A stretch of DNA of 64,000 nucleotides, from the NCBI GenBank assembly GCA_026119855.1, contig JAOWBW010000560.1, positions 496,001 to 560,000 of the forward strand, given 5' to 3'. Positions within the stretch are counted from its first letter, which is position 1; each line of letters opens with the position of its first letter. A program made the translations under genes and the position numbers. Below the pieces are notes generated by a model that was not told where the DNA came from, searched no databases, and worked only from the letters and a program-made list of their open reading frames with translations. Of the stretch, positions 53,985 to 62,772 are shown piece by piece. The stretch comes from Campanula takesimana. Taxonomy: Eukaryota; Streptophyta; Magnoliopsida; Asterales; Campanulaceae.

Positions 53985-54425
53985 GCAAATACCAACTCCG
54001 GCGACCAAACAGTTGAGAACTTAAGTTCTCAGTTGTCTACGGCGACCAAACATCTGAGAACTTAAGTTCTCAACTGTCAACTAAACAACTAATAGCACGA
54101 TCGATTCAGGCAACCACCAACTCCGGCAACTTCCAACTCCGGCGATCAAACAATTGAGAGCTTATCGGTAAGTTCTCAATTGACCAACTCCAGCGACCAA
54201 ACAATCGAGAACATATCAGTAAGTTTTCAGCTGTCAACTCAACATATAAGAACATGACGACCACCAACTCCGACGACCAAACAAAAGAGAACTTCTCAGT
54301 AAGTTCTCAGCTTTCAACTAAACTACGAAGAACACCACCACCTCCGACGACCAGCAACTCTTCTGACCACCAATTCCGGTGACCAAACAATCGAGAACTT
54401 ATCAGTAAGTTCCCATCTGTCAACT
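53985..54425. repeat. Hairpin tandem array in MULE-A (first part)
   Basis: Repeated units of CTCCGGCGACCAAACA followed by GAGAACTTATCAGTAAGTTC-type palindromes and CAACTAAACTA. The palindromic arms pair over 9 or more bases around a TCAG loop. Continues beyond the hAT insertion at 55379. Confidence 0.85.
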
Positions 54426-54429
54426 AAAC

Positions 54430-55370
54430 CATACTTGTCAAAGGCGAAAGGCGAGAGGCGGGCGAGAAGTACCTGAACAAGGCGAAAGGCGAGGCGAGAG
54501 GCGGGCGGCAAAAAGGCGACCAAAACCTAAAAAAAACAGAAAAAAATAGTTAAAAAATAGAAAAAAATATCAATATGTATGTAACATATACACAAAGCTT
54601 AAAACATGTTATGAACTTGAGAAAGTGAAATAAACATGAAGTTTCTAGACAAAAGGCGCATGAATGCGACGTTCAATGGTTCAAATCAACAAAACAAGTA
54701 CCATACTACAAGTTTTAGAAAGTGCAATAAAAATTGTGAGTACTCTGTCTGAAACAAGCCAAAAAAACAAGTTTAAAAAATTAAAACCATAAAAGCAAGG
54801 ACCAACAGGGGATAAACATAAAATTGGAAACAGAACAAAAAAAATCAACAAATCGTGTACAATTTGAAAATTCGAGACAGGGGAGAAACATAAAATTGGA
54901 AACAGAACAAAAAAAAATCAAGAAATCGTGTAAACAATTTGAAAATTCGAGAAAAAAATCACCTGATTCTCGCGTCGCACGGTCGCACGTCGCCTTCTCC
55001 GTCGCAGTCGCCTTCTCTGTCGCCGTCGCCGTCAGCTGGTCGCCGTCGCTAGTTGGTGAGGTGGAAGGGTGCGTCGTCTTCAGGTCGCGACCTTAACCCT
55101 TCAATTCTCTTCTCTTCGCCTTTGATTGTTGTCGATTTCGAAGCTAGGGCATTTGGAAAACCTACCGGCTTCACTCAAAACGACGTAGGTTAACTAAAAT
55201 TAACCCTTGTACGCCTTGACAACAAGGCGACGCCTGCCTCGCCTTGCGCCTTAGTCAAAAAGGCGACGCCCGGTGAAGAAAGGCTGTCGTCCGCCTGCCT
55301 TGAATTTCTGAGGCGAGAAACCTCTGAGGCGCCCAAAAAGGCGAGGCGGGCGACGCCTTTGACAAGTATG
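54430..55370. mobile_element. hAT-type element with GGCGA-rich ends
   Basis: The ends CATACTTGTCAAAGGCG and the complement CGCCTTTGACAAGTATG are perfect over 17 bp. The identical 8-mer AACTAAAC flanks both sides (54422-54429, 55371-55378). Subterminal GAAAGGCGAGAGGCGGGCG-type repeats occur on both sides. The interior holds a tandem pair of about 65 bp (54823-54955) and a GTCGCCGTCGC-rich block. No transposase. Confidence 0.9.
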
Positions 55371-55378
55371 AACTAAAC

Positions 55379-55850
55379 TACTAAAAACATGATCAACTGC
55401 AGTGACCAAACAACTGAGAATTTATCAGAAGTTTTCAGCTGTCAACTAAACTACTAAGAACACGATTAACTCCGACAACCAAACAATCGAGAACTTATCA
55501 GTAAGTTCTCAGTTGTCAACTGAACTACTAAGAGCATAATCAACTCCGACGGCCGCTAACTCCGGCGACCACCAACTCTGACAACTAACAACTGAGAACT
55601 TCAGAATCGTTTTTAGTTGTCAACTGAGATGGCGGCCAACTCCGACTACCAACAACATAGAACTTGCACGCAGTTCTCAATTACCAGCTGAGAAGGAGAC
55701 CAACTACGACGATCAACAACTGAGAACTTTTGAGAATTTATCAATAAGTTCTCAATGAAGAACATGATCAACTTGGGCGACCACCAACTCTGACGACCAA
55801 ACAACAGAAAACTTATCAATAACTTCTCAGTTATCAGCTACTATTGTCCG
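55379..55850. repeat. Hairpin tandem array in MULE-A (second part)
   Basis: Continuation of the array at 53985-54425: GAACTTATCAGTAAGTTCTC palindromes alternating with AACTCCGACGACC words, more diverged than in MULE-B. Confidence 0.8.
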
Positions 55851-57118
55851 CCTCCACTTTCCCTCTTATATCCCACTTTTTCATAATCAGAACACCTACT
55901 TCACTAATACTTTTGTTTAAACGCAAATTAAAGTATATAGTTTTAATTGAGATGAAAGGAGCATATTTTAAATCCAAAATTAGTCTTCATTAATTTTGTT
56001 ATTTTTTATAATTAATAATATCATTTATATGTAAGATAGTTAATCTTCTATATTCTAATAGTACAATTTTACCTACTTTTTGACTAGCTTTATTCATCAC
56101 TCACGCAGTCACACCACATATGAAAAAAGTAACCACACATTTAATAAAAAATTACAACATATATACTATATTCATTACTTAAATTTCTGACATCTTAGCC
56201 CGTATCAAACTCTTAACCATCCTGCACGTGAACTACGAGTGTTCTACCCCATTATTAGAACATCCAGCTATTCAAATCAAACCACTCATCCACTTACATT
56301 ATTCCCCTACCAATTTTACTTGAGCCCTTCAAATAGAAATACTGACAAACACATCAAATATTTTTAACGCAAGAAACCAAAAACAACAAACTCAAATTGG
56401 ATCAAATGCCGTAAACTAATAGAAATTTTCGCAAAGCTATGATTACTCGTCATAGAAAGTCTTGCTAGTTATGGGAGGTACCACAGACGGATGTAGCGGG
56501 TTTAGGTTATGGCTTGTGCAGGAAAAGCATCACCGAAAGTGGGAGAGGGTAGAGGAAGGGTGGCCGGCGCTCTGAATGTCGCCGGAGAGTTCCAGATCTG
56601 AGGTTTCGTCGAAGAGTTTAAGATCTGAGAGGAAGTCTTGGGATCTAAGAGTCAAGACAGAGGCGAGGAAAGGAAGAGTGGTCGGTGCCGCAAGGGAAGA
56701 GGAGAGTCAGATCTGCCGGAAAGAGGGAGAACTGAAGTGGCCGGAGTTGTAGGTTATAGCCGGAGAACAGAGATGACTCGTCGTCATTGGCTGGAGTTGG
56801 ATGAAAAGGGGATCAGAGGAGTCGCCGGAGTAAGGGGAGGGGACGCCGGAGGTGGGGGAAAGACGTCGCCGGAGATCGGAGGGTAGGGTCGCCGGCGAGG
56901 AAGTAGAGAGAGCAAGTAGTCAGTCAGAGAGAGGAGGGACTGCACGTGAGTGTGTGCTTTGTGTGTCGAGTGGTGGGATGGGAGGGGATAAGTTTGGGTA
57001 TGAGGGTAGTATTGGCATTTTAAAATGTTATTAATGGTCTGAGGGACTAGGAGGTTAAAGAAAATTATCGGTTGGATTAGGCCGTAGATTGAATAAGTCC
57101 CTGTCTTAATTAATGTAC

Positions 57119-57401
57119 TCCCTCCGGACTCAATTATAAGCAACAAAAGTGGGTTTTTTTTTTACCTAAATATAAGCAACTCTAAGGGATTTCAAGACCA
57201 TTTAATACTCTCTTACCAAAACTGCCCCTATTTAATTATTCATTTTCAAATACAAGTGCACATTTATTACACATTTAATATGAGGATATATTAGTAATTT
57301 TAACATGTTTTATTATGAAATCAAGACAATTAACTAACTTAACTACTTTCTTAATAGGTGTGATTTTAGTTATTTTTGCTTATATTTGAGACCGGAGGGA
57401 G
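57119..57401. mobile_element. Stowaway MITE (283 bp)
   Basis: The ends CTCCCTCCGGACTCAA and TTGAGACCGGAGGGAG are complementary with one mismatch region. TA flanks at 57117-57118 and 57402-57403. It carries the repeated ATAAGCAACTC word near both ends. It lies in the right inverted end of MULE-A. Confidence 0.88.
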
Positions 57402-57442
57402 TAGTAATTTTCGCAACAAATAATTAAAGGGAATTTATATAA

Positions 57443-59429
57443 GGGGCATTTACCATATAATCCCTCAATATTATTTTATTTACCTCCTAGGACAACGAAT
57501 ATTTTAGCTAACCATATAGTCCCTAGCTTACATCTTCCTTAACATTTTAATAACTACACCCTCTCAACAGTTTACTTTCACCCCAACCACTATCCCCTTA
57601 GGCTGTCCCTCACCACCTTCTCCAGTCAATAACTCCGGCGACCACCATTTCCGGCGTCCACCAACTCCGGCGACCACTCTGGTGAATTTTTTTTTTTTTT
57701 TTTTTTTTTTAGCTTCAGTTACCTTCCAGCAACCAAACAGTTGAGAACTTACTGAGTAAGTTCTCAGTTGTCAACTAAACTACTAATAACACGAACAACT
57801 CCGGCGACCACAAACTCCGGCGACCAACTCCGGCGACCAAACAACTGAGAACTTATCAGTAAGTTCTCAGTTATCAACTAAACTACCAAGAACATGAACA
57901 ACTCCGGTGATCACCAACTCCGTCGACCAAACAATTGAGAACTTTTCAGTAAGTTCTCAGTTGTCAACTAAACTACTAAGAATATGAATAACTCCGGCGA
58001 CCACCAACTCCGGCGACCAAACAATTGAGAACTTATCAGTAAGTTCTCAGTTGTCAACTAAGCTACTAAAAACATGAACAACTGAGAACTTATCATTAAG
58101 TTCTCAGTTGTCAACTAAACTACTTAGAGCACGATCAACTCTGTCGATCACCAACTCCGACGACAAACAACTGAGAACTTATCAATAAGTTCTCAGTTGT
58201 CAATTAAAATGGAAAAATTATGGTGTACTTATTTACGGGTATTGGGAAGTAGTAGCACACCCCACCATTTTTTTTTTCATTTTAATAATGGTTTGTAAGC
58301 TAGAAATGGTCAATTTTTTGAAACAATTTTGAATAATAAACTTTGAGTGTGCCTCATTTGAAACAGTAGTAGCACACCCCACCATTTTGAGCAATGGTCA
58401 ATTTTTTGATTCAAAAAAAAAAAAAAAAAAGTCTAAATGATCAGTATCATTCTCAAATCCACCTAACGTTCCTCTCCTCTTCAATCGACATAATAATAAC
58501 ACAAACCCATCAACTGTTTAGTACTCATCAAACGAGGATTTTTCAACCCTTAATTTAATGTCTTAACCTTGTTTACGTTCACCATCTTCATGAATTCTGA
58601 AATGCAAAAAGAAAGTACAAGAAGCGTATTTATGAATAATTACTGAGCAGTTTCACATTAATAAACAAAAAAATGGAGCAACGACCAGCTAGTAGGTTCC
58701 CAGCTCTCCATTAATTGACTGGTCGCCGGAGAGGGGGAGATTACCGGAGAATTCAAGCAGGTAGCAGATCTGAACAATTTTCGTCCAACCAAAAGTCACC
58801 GGAAATAGAAAATCGCTAGATCTATTGCTTCGAGCTTGGCGATGCAGATGAAATTTTTTGTTGCAGATCTAAGCAGATCTGGACAAGAGACGGAGAGCAG
58901 TAACACAGGCCGCCGGCGTGTAAAGCGGTTCGGAGAAGAAGGGGTGTGCCCGGTGATGTGAGACATCCGGATCTGCAGAAAATAGAGAGAGGGGATAGGT
59001 TCACCGGAGTGAAACGCCGGAACAGGGAGTGTGTTATGTCAGGGGTAAGGGGGTGAGTCGCCGGAGGTAGGGGAAGGGGGGATCGTCGGAGATTGGGTGG
59101 GAAGATGGTCGTCAGAGGGGTCGCCGGAGTTTGGTCGGAGGGAGGGGAGCGAAGAAAGGTCGCCGGAGTAGGAAGGGATCGCCGGAGCGGGAAGAGGTCG
59201 CCGGAGTTGGGAGGACCGGTGAGGACTTACAGAGAGAAAGTAGAGAGAGAGACCTAGAAAATATCTGGTGGGTGTCGATTTGAGAGGAGAGGGAGAGGGG
59301 AGGGGGTGTAATTAATACACTAAAGGACTATATGGTTACATAAAATATTTGGTAGGACTGTAAACCAAAAATATCCTTGTCCTAAACCGTAGATTCCATA
59401 TTGTTCAGGGATTAGGTGGTAATTTTCTC
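57443..59429. mobile_element. MULE-B: Mutator-like element with 9-bp target duplication
   Basis: 1987 bp. The left end GGGGCATTTACCATATAATC and the right end (complement of GAGAAAATTACCACCTAATC) start diverged inverted repeats sharing AACCATATAGTCC further in. A perfect 9-bp duplication TTTATATAA (57434-57442, 59430-59438). The left half carries a hairpin array, then two copies of GTAGTAGCACACCCCACC (58246 and 58365). The right half (58680-59250) is GCCGGAG-rich, gene-like sequence on the minus strand. No transposase. The right end stops 23 bp before the splice donor of POLD2 exon 2. Confidence 0.9.
57712..58205. repeat. Hairpin tandem array in MULE-B
   Basis: About six units of roughly 90 bp, each with AACTCCGGCGACCACCAACT, then ACTGAGAACTTA-TCAG-TAAGTTCTCAGT, then TGTCAACTAAACTACTAAGA. 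The palindromes form perfect stems of 9-15 bp around a TCAG loop. Confidence 0.9.
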
Positions 59430-59462
59430 TTTATATAAAAAACAAGTGAGGAAGAAAGTTAC

Positions 59463-59558
59463 CAGGCAAATGGGGTTTCCAAAGTGTAACCGAATATAAC
59501 AGATTTGACTGTACTGTTGACTTTTGTACATCTCCTTCTGAATCATGAAGCTTTCATC
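59463..59558 (-). pseudogene. POLD2: POLD2 exon 2
   Basis: 96 nt (32 codons) in frame: DESFMIQKEMYKSQQYSQIC, YIRLHFGNPICL. Acceptor GAACAG at 59559-59561 and donor CTG/GTAACT at 59461-59462. Matches the N-terminal part of plant POLD2. Intact as an exon, but no following exon is present nearby. Confidence 0.9.
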
Positions 59559-59712
59559 CTGTTCATTAACCATACAAATCAACAAATTCGAGGAAAAGGA
59601 ACGAATCAGAAAGAAATTTAAACCCAAATACATAAAATTGCTTTAATTTGTAGGAACCAAAAAAAAACCGAGTAAGAGAAGAACAGAAAGATAAAGATTG
59701 AATTTTGGGTAC

Positions 59713-59766
59713 CATGGATCCATACACAGATTGTTTTCTTCGGAGGGTTCGTGAGTCCACTTCCAT
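59713..59766 (-). pseudogene. POLD2: POLD2 exon 1 (start codon)
   Basis: The ATG at 59766 opens 18 codons, MEVDSRTLRRKQSVYGSM, ending at donor ATG/GTACCC (59711-59712). The phase agrees with exon 2. The gypsy-3 LTR begins 34 bp upstream of the ATG, so most of the native 5' UTR and promoter is displaced or lost. Confidence 0.88.
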
Positions 59767-59800
59767 GGCTCAGACACAGTTTATGAACATCTATGGGGAT

Positions 59801-60433
59801 TGATGAGACCGAGCCTTCTGGGCCGGATGCTCGCCGGTCTAAATCAATGCGACCTAACGCGCCCGAACCGGACCTGAACTCTGGAGGCCGAACTGACAAG
59901 GAACGCGGGCTAGTAAGCCCGAGGGGATCGATTTCCCTGATATATATGCCCGAGTTGACTCTGCCTCCCGCCATCCTTAGGAGCCCGTGGTGCCCAGCTG
60001 GCACAGACGTACGCGAGGCGTCACCTATCCGTACCTGACACACCATAACGGTTGGTGATGGAACCATGCTTCCCTGATAGACACGCCACCTTCCCAGCCA
60101 CTCCCCTGACCGATCCACTGGGGACTCGCCACGTGTCCCCCCAGTACCAGGGTGGTTAGTACCTTGTGCAGGCTTCTTTCCCTTGGTCATATATATACCT
60201 CTTTTTCGCCCCATGAGGGAGGTACGGGCTCTATCCTATTCACACACACAAGGCTTTCACAAGCTTTCGACGTAGGTTTTCCTCAGAGATCTTACTCTCA
60301 CACCCGAGGGCCTAAGCCGGATTCCAACCCGGCCTTGGTCTTAACGGTGTTCTTGTTTGTGTTGTGATCAGGATCAAGAGACAGCAAAGTTGGAGTTCTA
60401 TCTCCGTGACCCCAGAAATCTAGGGCGTCATCA
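59801..60433 (+). repeat. gypsy-3 5' LTR (633 bp)
   Basis: Starts TGATGAGACC and ends GGCGTCATCA, giving TGATGA/TCATCA inverted ends. The primer-binding site follows one base later. Contains CpG-rich sequence (59810-59950). The TATA box is at 60190. Confidence 0.8.
60190..60197 (+). promoter_or_regulatory. gypsy-3 LTR TATA box
   Basis: TATATATA in GGTCATATATATACCTC, about 390 bp into the LTR, with a CT-rich stretch after it. Likely core promoter for the element transcript. It points away from POLD2. Confidence 0.55.
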
Positions 60434-60434
60434 G

Positions 60435-60452
60435 TGGTTCCATTGCCGGGAA
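60435..60452 (+). promoter_or_regulatory. gypsy-3 primer-binding site (tRNA-Asp-like)
   Basis: TGGTTCCATTGCCGGGAA lies one base after the LTR. It resembles the tRNA-Asp-complementary site known for Tat-type elements (TGGCGCCGTTGCCGGGGA) with several mismatches, so tRNA use is probable but not certain. Confidence 0.6.
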
Positions 60453-60574
60453 ACGAAAATCTTCCTAGTACAATCTTCTGAGTTCCTTCGAATTCCCAGT
60501 CTAGTCTGACTCGACAAAGTCATTCCTTTGTTTCTACGGTTCTAAAAATACACTCGACTTTCCAAATATTTACA

Positions 60575-62677
60575 ATGACTGGGAAAGAAATCTTGAACCC
60601 AAACGCTAGCCCTTCGAAACAAGCGCCTCAAGGATCCATCTTTGCCAGATTGGGGGACAAGGCGCCTAGTGGCTGCTCAGGCACTCCCTCTCAGAAAGCA
60701 AGAAGAGAGGCGGATCTGAGAGATCGTATCGAAACATCAAAAGCGCGCAAGGCACAGAAAATCCCCGTCACTCCCCTCACCCCTGAGCAGATTCAAAAGA
60801 AAATCCAGCTCCTGAAAGACAGGCAGGATCTAGTAGCGGAAGGGCTTCAGTTAAACCTGGCCCTGGAAGAGCTATTCAATGCCGAGGCTGACACGGGAAT
60901 CCCTCTTGAAAGATCAAAAACGCATGGTTCTAAGAGCATAGCCAGCAGGGTGGAGGGAAAGAAGAAAAGAACGATCGTTGTGGAGGACGACGATGAAGAA
61001 GGAGAGGAAGGGAGAAAGAGTGAAGAAGGAGAGTCTCAACCTAGAAGGTCCAGAGGCCATTACAAGGGAAAAGCAACTGTTAGAACCGGAGAGCAATTTG
61101 TGGGGACGGCAAAAAAGGTGAAAACCGGGGAAGAGATTGATTACAAGGTTCAGGGAATGATCAGGGACCTATGGGAGTCTAAGCAAAGTGTGGCAAAGTG
61201 CATTGGACCCATAGATGCTTTTGCTTCCTGGATAGCTGATTCCCCAATCCAGCGGGGAAAGGTCCCCACGCTAGACGCTTATGACGGCTCGTCTAACTCC
61301 AAAAGCCATGTTGGGCGGTTTGAAGGGCAGATGGCTCTATTTTCAACGGATGAGGCCGTAAAATGCAAGGCTCTAGCCTCCACCTTCAAGGGGAAGGCGC
61401 TGGGATGGTTGTTGGCCCACAAACCCCGCTCCATTTGCAGCTACGAGCAATTGCGGACGTCATTCCTGAATTCGTTCGCGGGTGCTGGGGAGGTCGCAAG
61501 ACCGAAATCGGACCTATGCGGTGTGAAGCAATATCCCGGGGAAAGTACGAAAGCGTACATTACACGGTTTCGGAAGATGACCGAACAAATCGTGGACCTA
61601 ACGAGAAATGACATCGAGCTGTGCCTCTTGGGAGGATTGACATCCTATACCTTGAGGCAAGAGTTCGCTTGTCGAAAACCCGAGGGAACGGAGGAAATGT
61701 ACAATCGAGCCATTGCCATGGCCGGAGTTGAGCCCTCGTTCATGGAAGATGCCCGCAGGAGCGTAAGGGATAGGCTCGAGCCCGCTCATGACTCAAGGCA
61801 CCACGCAGGCTATTCGGGGGGCAGTGGCGGCCGAAATAGAGGAAGATCGAGGGGCGCGACCAATTTCAAAAGAACTGACAACACCTTCACTCCTTTGATA
61901 GCCCCAAGGACAGAGATCCTGCGGGCAGAAGCCCTGCCTCCACCCCCACCCCTAGAAAGAAAGCCTTATGAGGCGAACAAGAAGAAGTGGTGCGGCTACC
62001 ATGAAAGCCACGGGCATAACACGGATGAGTGTTTTCAGATGAAAAAGATAATACAACAGAAAGTCGAGGCCGGAGAATTGAAAAAGTGGATTGAGGGGCC
62101 CAGCAATAAAGGAGCAGCCCCACGAGGACATGTCCAATATGTTAGGGATAACGATGCCGACGGGGAAAAACGCTATGACATCCTGTATATCGGGGAAGAG
62201 GCCCCGAGCAACACCCAGCTCTCCATTCAGATCAAGAAATTGGAAAAGGTGTTCCTGATACCAGCCTACCCACCCGAGCAAGAGGAAATGATCGGGTTCA
62301 GGAGGAGCGAGCTGGCCTCCACCCTCTTCCATTCAACACAGCCATTGACAATCAAGATGGCTATTGGTAGAGCGGATATTGGGAGGGTCCTCATTGATAC
62401 CGGGGCTTCACGGGACATACTCTACTTCCATTGTTTAGAAGAAATGGGGATGTCCGAGGCGCACTTAACCCCATATGCGGGCTTGTTGGAAGGGTTCACG
62501 AATCATACGGTCTACGCAAAAGGGACCATTGACTTCGAAGTGACCATTGGAGAGAGGCCGTTCGAAAAAACAGCCCGTGTCACGTTCATGGTGATCGATC
62601 TGAAATCCCAGTACAACGCAATCTTGGGAGTGACCGCTCAGGCTGCCCTAGGAATCGTCGCGTCAATCCCTCACTAG
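60575..62677 (+). CDS. gypsy-3 Gag-protease
   Basis: 700 codons from ATG at 60575 (MTGKEILNPNASPSK). A charged N-terminal region with an acidic/basic stretch is followed by Gag (FEGQMALFSTDEAVKCKALA, GKALGWLLAH, YPGESTKAYITRFRKM). A Tat-type zinc motif CGYHESHGHNTDEC lies at about residues 473-486. An aspartic protease has LIDTGASRDILY at about residues 605-616 and ILGVTAQAALG near the end. A TAG at 62675 stops the frame after ASIPH, and protein-like sequence (KFSTPAGIACIENK) continues beyond it in the same frame, so the stop is probably a mutation. Confidence 0.9.
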   Translation: MTGKEILNPNASPSKQAPQGSIFARLGDKAPSGCSGTPSQKARREADLRDRIETSKARKAQKIPVTPLTPEQIQKKIQLLKDRQDLVAEGLQLNLALEELFNAEADTGIPLERSKTHGSKSIASRVEGKKKRTIVVEDDDEEGEEGRKSEEGESQPRRSRGHYKGKATVRTGEQFVGTAKKVKTGEEIDYKVQGMIRDLWESKQSVAKCIGPIDAFASWIADSPIQRGKVPTLDAYDGSSNSKSHVGRFEGQMALFSTDEAVKCKALASTFKGKALGWLLAHKPRSICSYEQLRTSFLNSFAGAGEVARPKSDLCGVKQYPGESTKAYITRFRKMTEQIVDLTRNDIELCLLGGLTSYTLRQEFACRKPEGTEEMYNRAIAMAGVEPSFMEDARRSVRDRLEPAHDSRHHAGYSGGSGGRNRGRSRGATNFKRTDNTFTPLIAPRTEILRAEALPPPPPLERKPYEANKKKWCGYHESHGHNTDECFQMKKIIQQKVEAGELKKWIEGPSNKGAAPRGHVQYVRDNDADGEKRYDILYIGEEAPSNTQLSIQIKKLEKVFLIPAYPPEQEEMIGFRRSELASTLFHSTQPLTIKMAIGRADIGRVLIDTGASRDILYFHCLEEMGMSEAHLTPYAGLLEGFTNHTVYAKGTIDFEVTIGERPFEKTARVTFMVIDLKSQYNAILGVTAQAALGIVASIPH

Positions 62678-62772
62678 AAGATCAAGTTCAGCACCCCCGC
62701 AGGGATAGCATGCATCGAGAATAAGCCCGAGCTTTTTCTCAAAATAATAGAAAAAAAAGAAGGGAGAGCGCG

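Larger units (their letters stand above)
53739..57412. mobile_element. MULE-A: Mutator-like element carrying hairpin arrays, with two nested insertions
   Basis: The left end GAGAGATTTACCATATAATC resembles the left end of MULE-B. The right end (TGTAATTTTCGC, about 57401-57412) matches the right end of MULE-B once the Stowaway-like element at 57119-57401 is removed. No target duplication was found. Inside are tandem hairpins (53985-54425 and 55379-55850), a hAT-type element (54430-55370), and a GCCGGAG/AGATCTGAG-rich, gene-like block (56450-57000). No transposase. It lies in what was a POLD2 intron. Confidence 0.65.
48550..59766 (-). pseudogene. POLD2: POLD2: DNA polymerase delta small subunit, dismembered gene
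   Basis: Six blocks on the minus strand encode, in correct order, recognisable pieces of the regulatory B-subunit of DNA polymerase delta. This protein binds the catalytic subunit in the nucleus for lagging-strand synthesis. Pieces: MEVDSRTLRRKQSVYGSM; DESFMIQKEMYKSQQYSQIC; PNDYLVLEDESGRVNLTG; IVVALHGKKTDAG; PIKELDILLTQ; CFFPGSTAYNSFRSCTNPH. All but the most degraded have plausible GT-AG borders in matching phase. The segments normally between exon 2 and the LVLEDESGR block, the phosphoesterase-like segment before PIKELD, and everything after ELDDIR are missing. One exon is frameshifted and one has stops. Not functional as it stands; an intact copy should exist elsewhere. Confidence 0.88.

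Noticed and set aside
54824..55096. A 90-codon frame in the hAT element at 54430-55370
   Set aside because: Arises from the 65-bp tandem pair and GTCGCC-rich sequence; no protein family.
57712..58205. A CRISPR-like array of palindromic repeats with spacers
   Set aside because: This is a plant nuclear Mutator-like element; the spacers are themselves repeated and there are no cas genes.
59618..60214. A 198-codon minus-strand frame across the gypsy-3 LTR and POLD2 exon 1
   Set aside because: It is antisense to the LTR and reads POLD2 exon 1 in the wrong frame.
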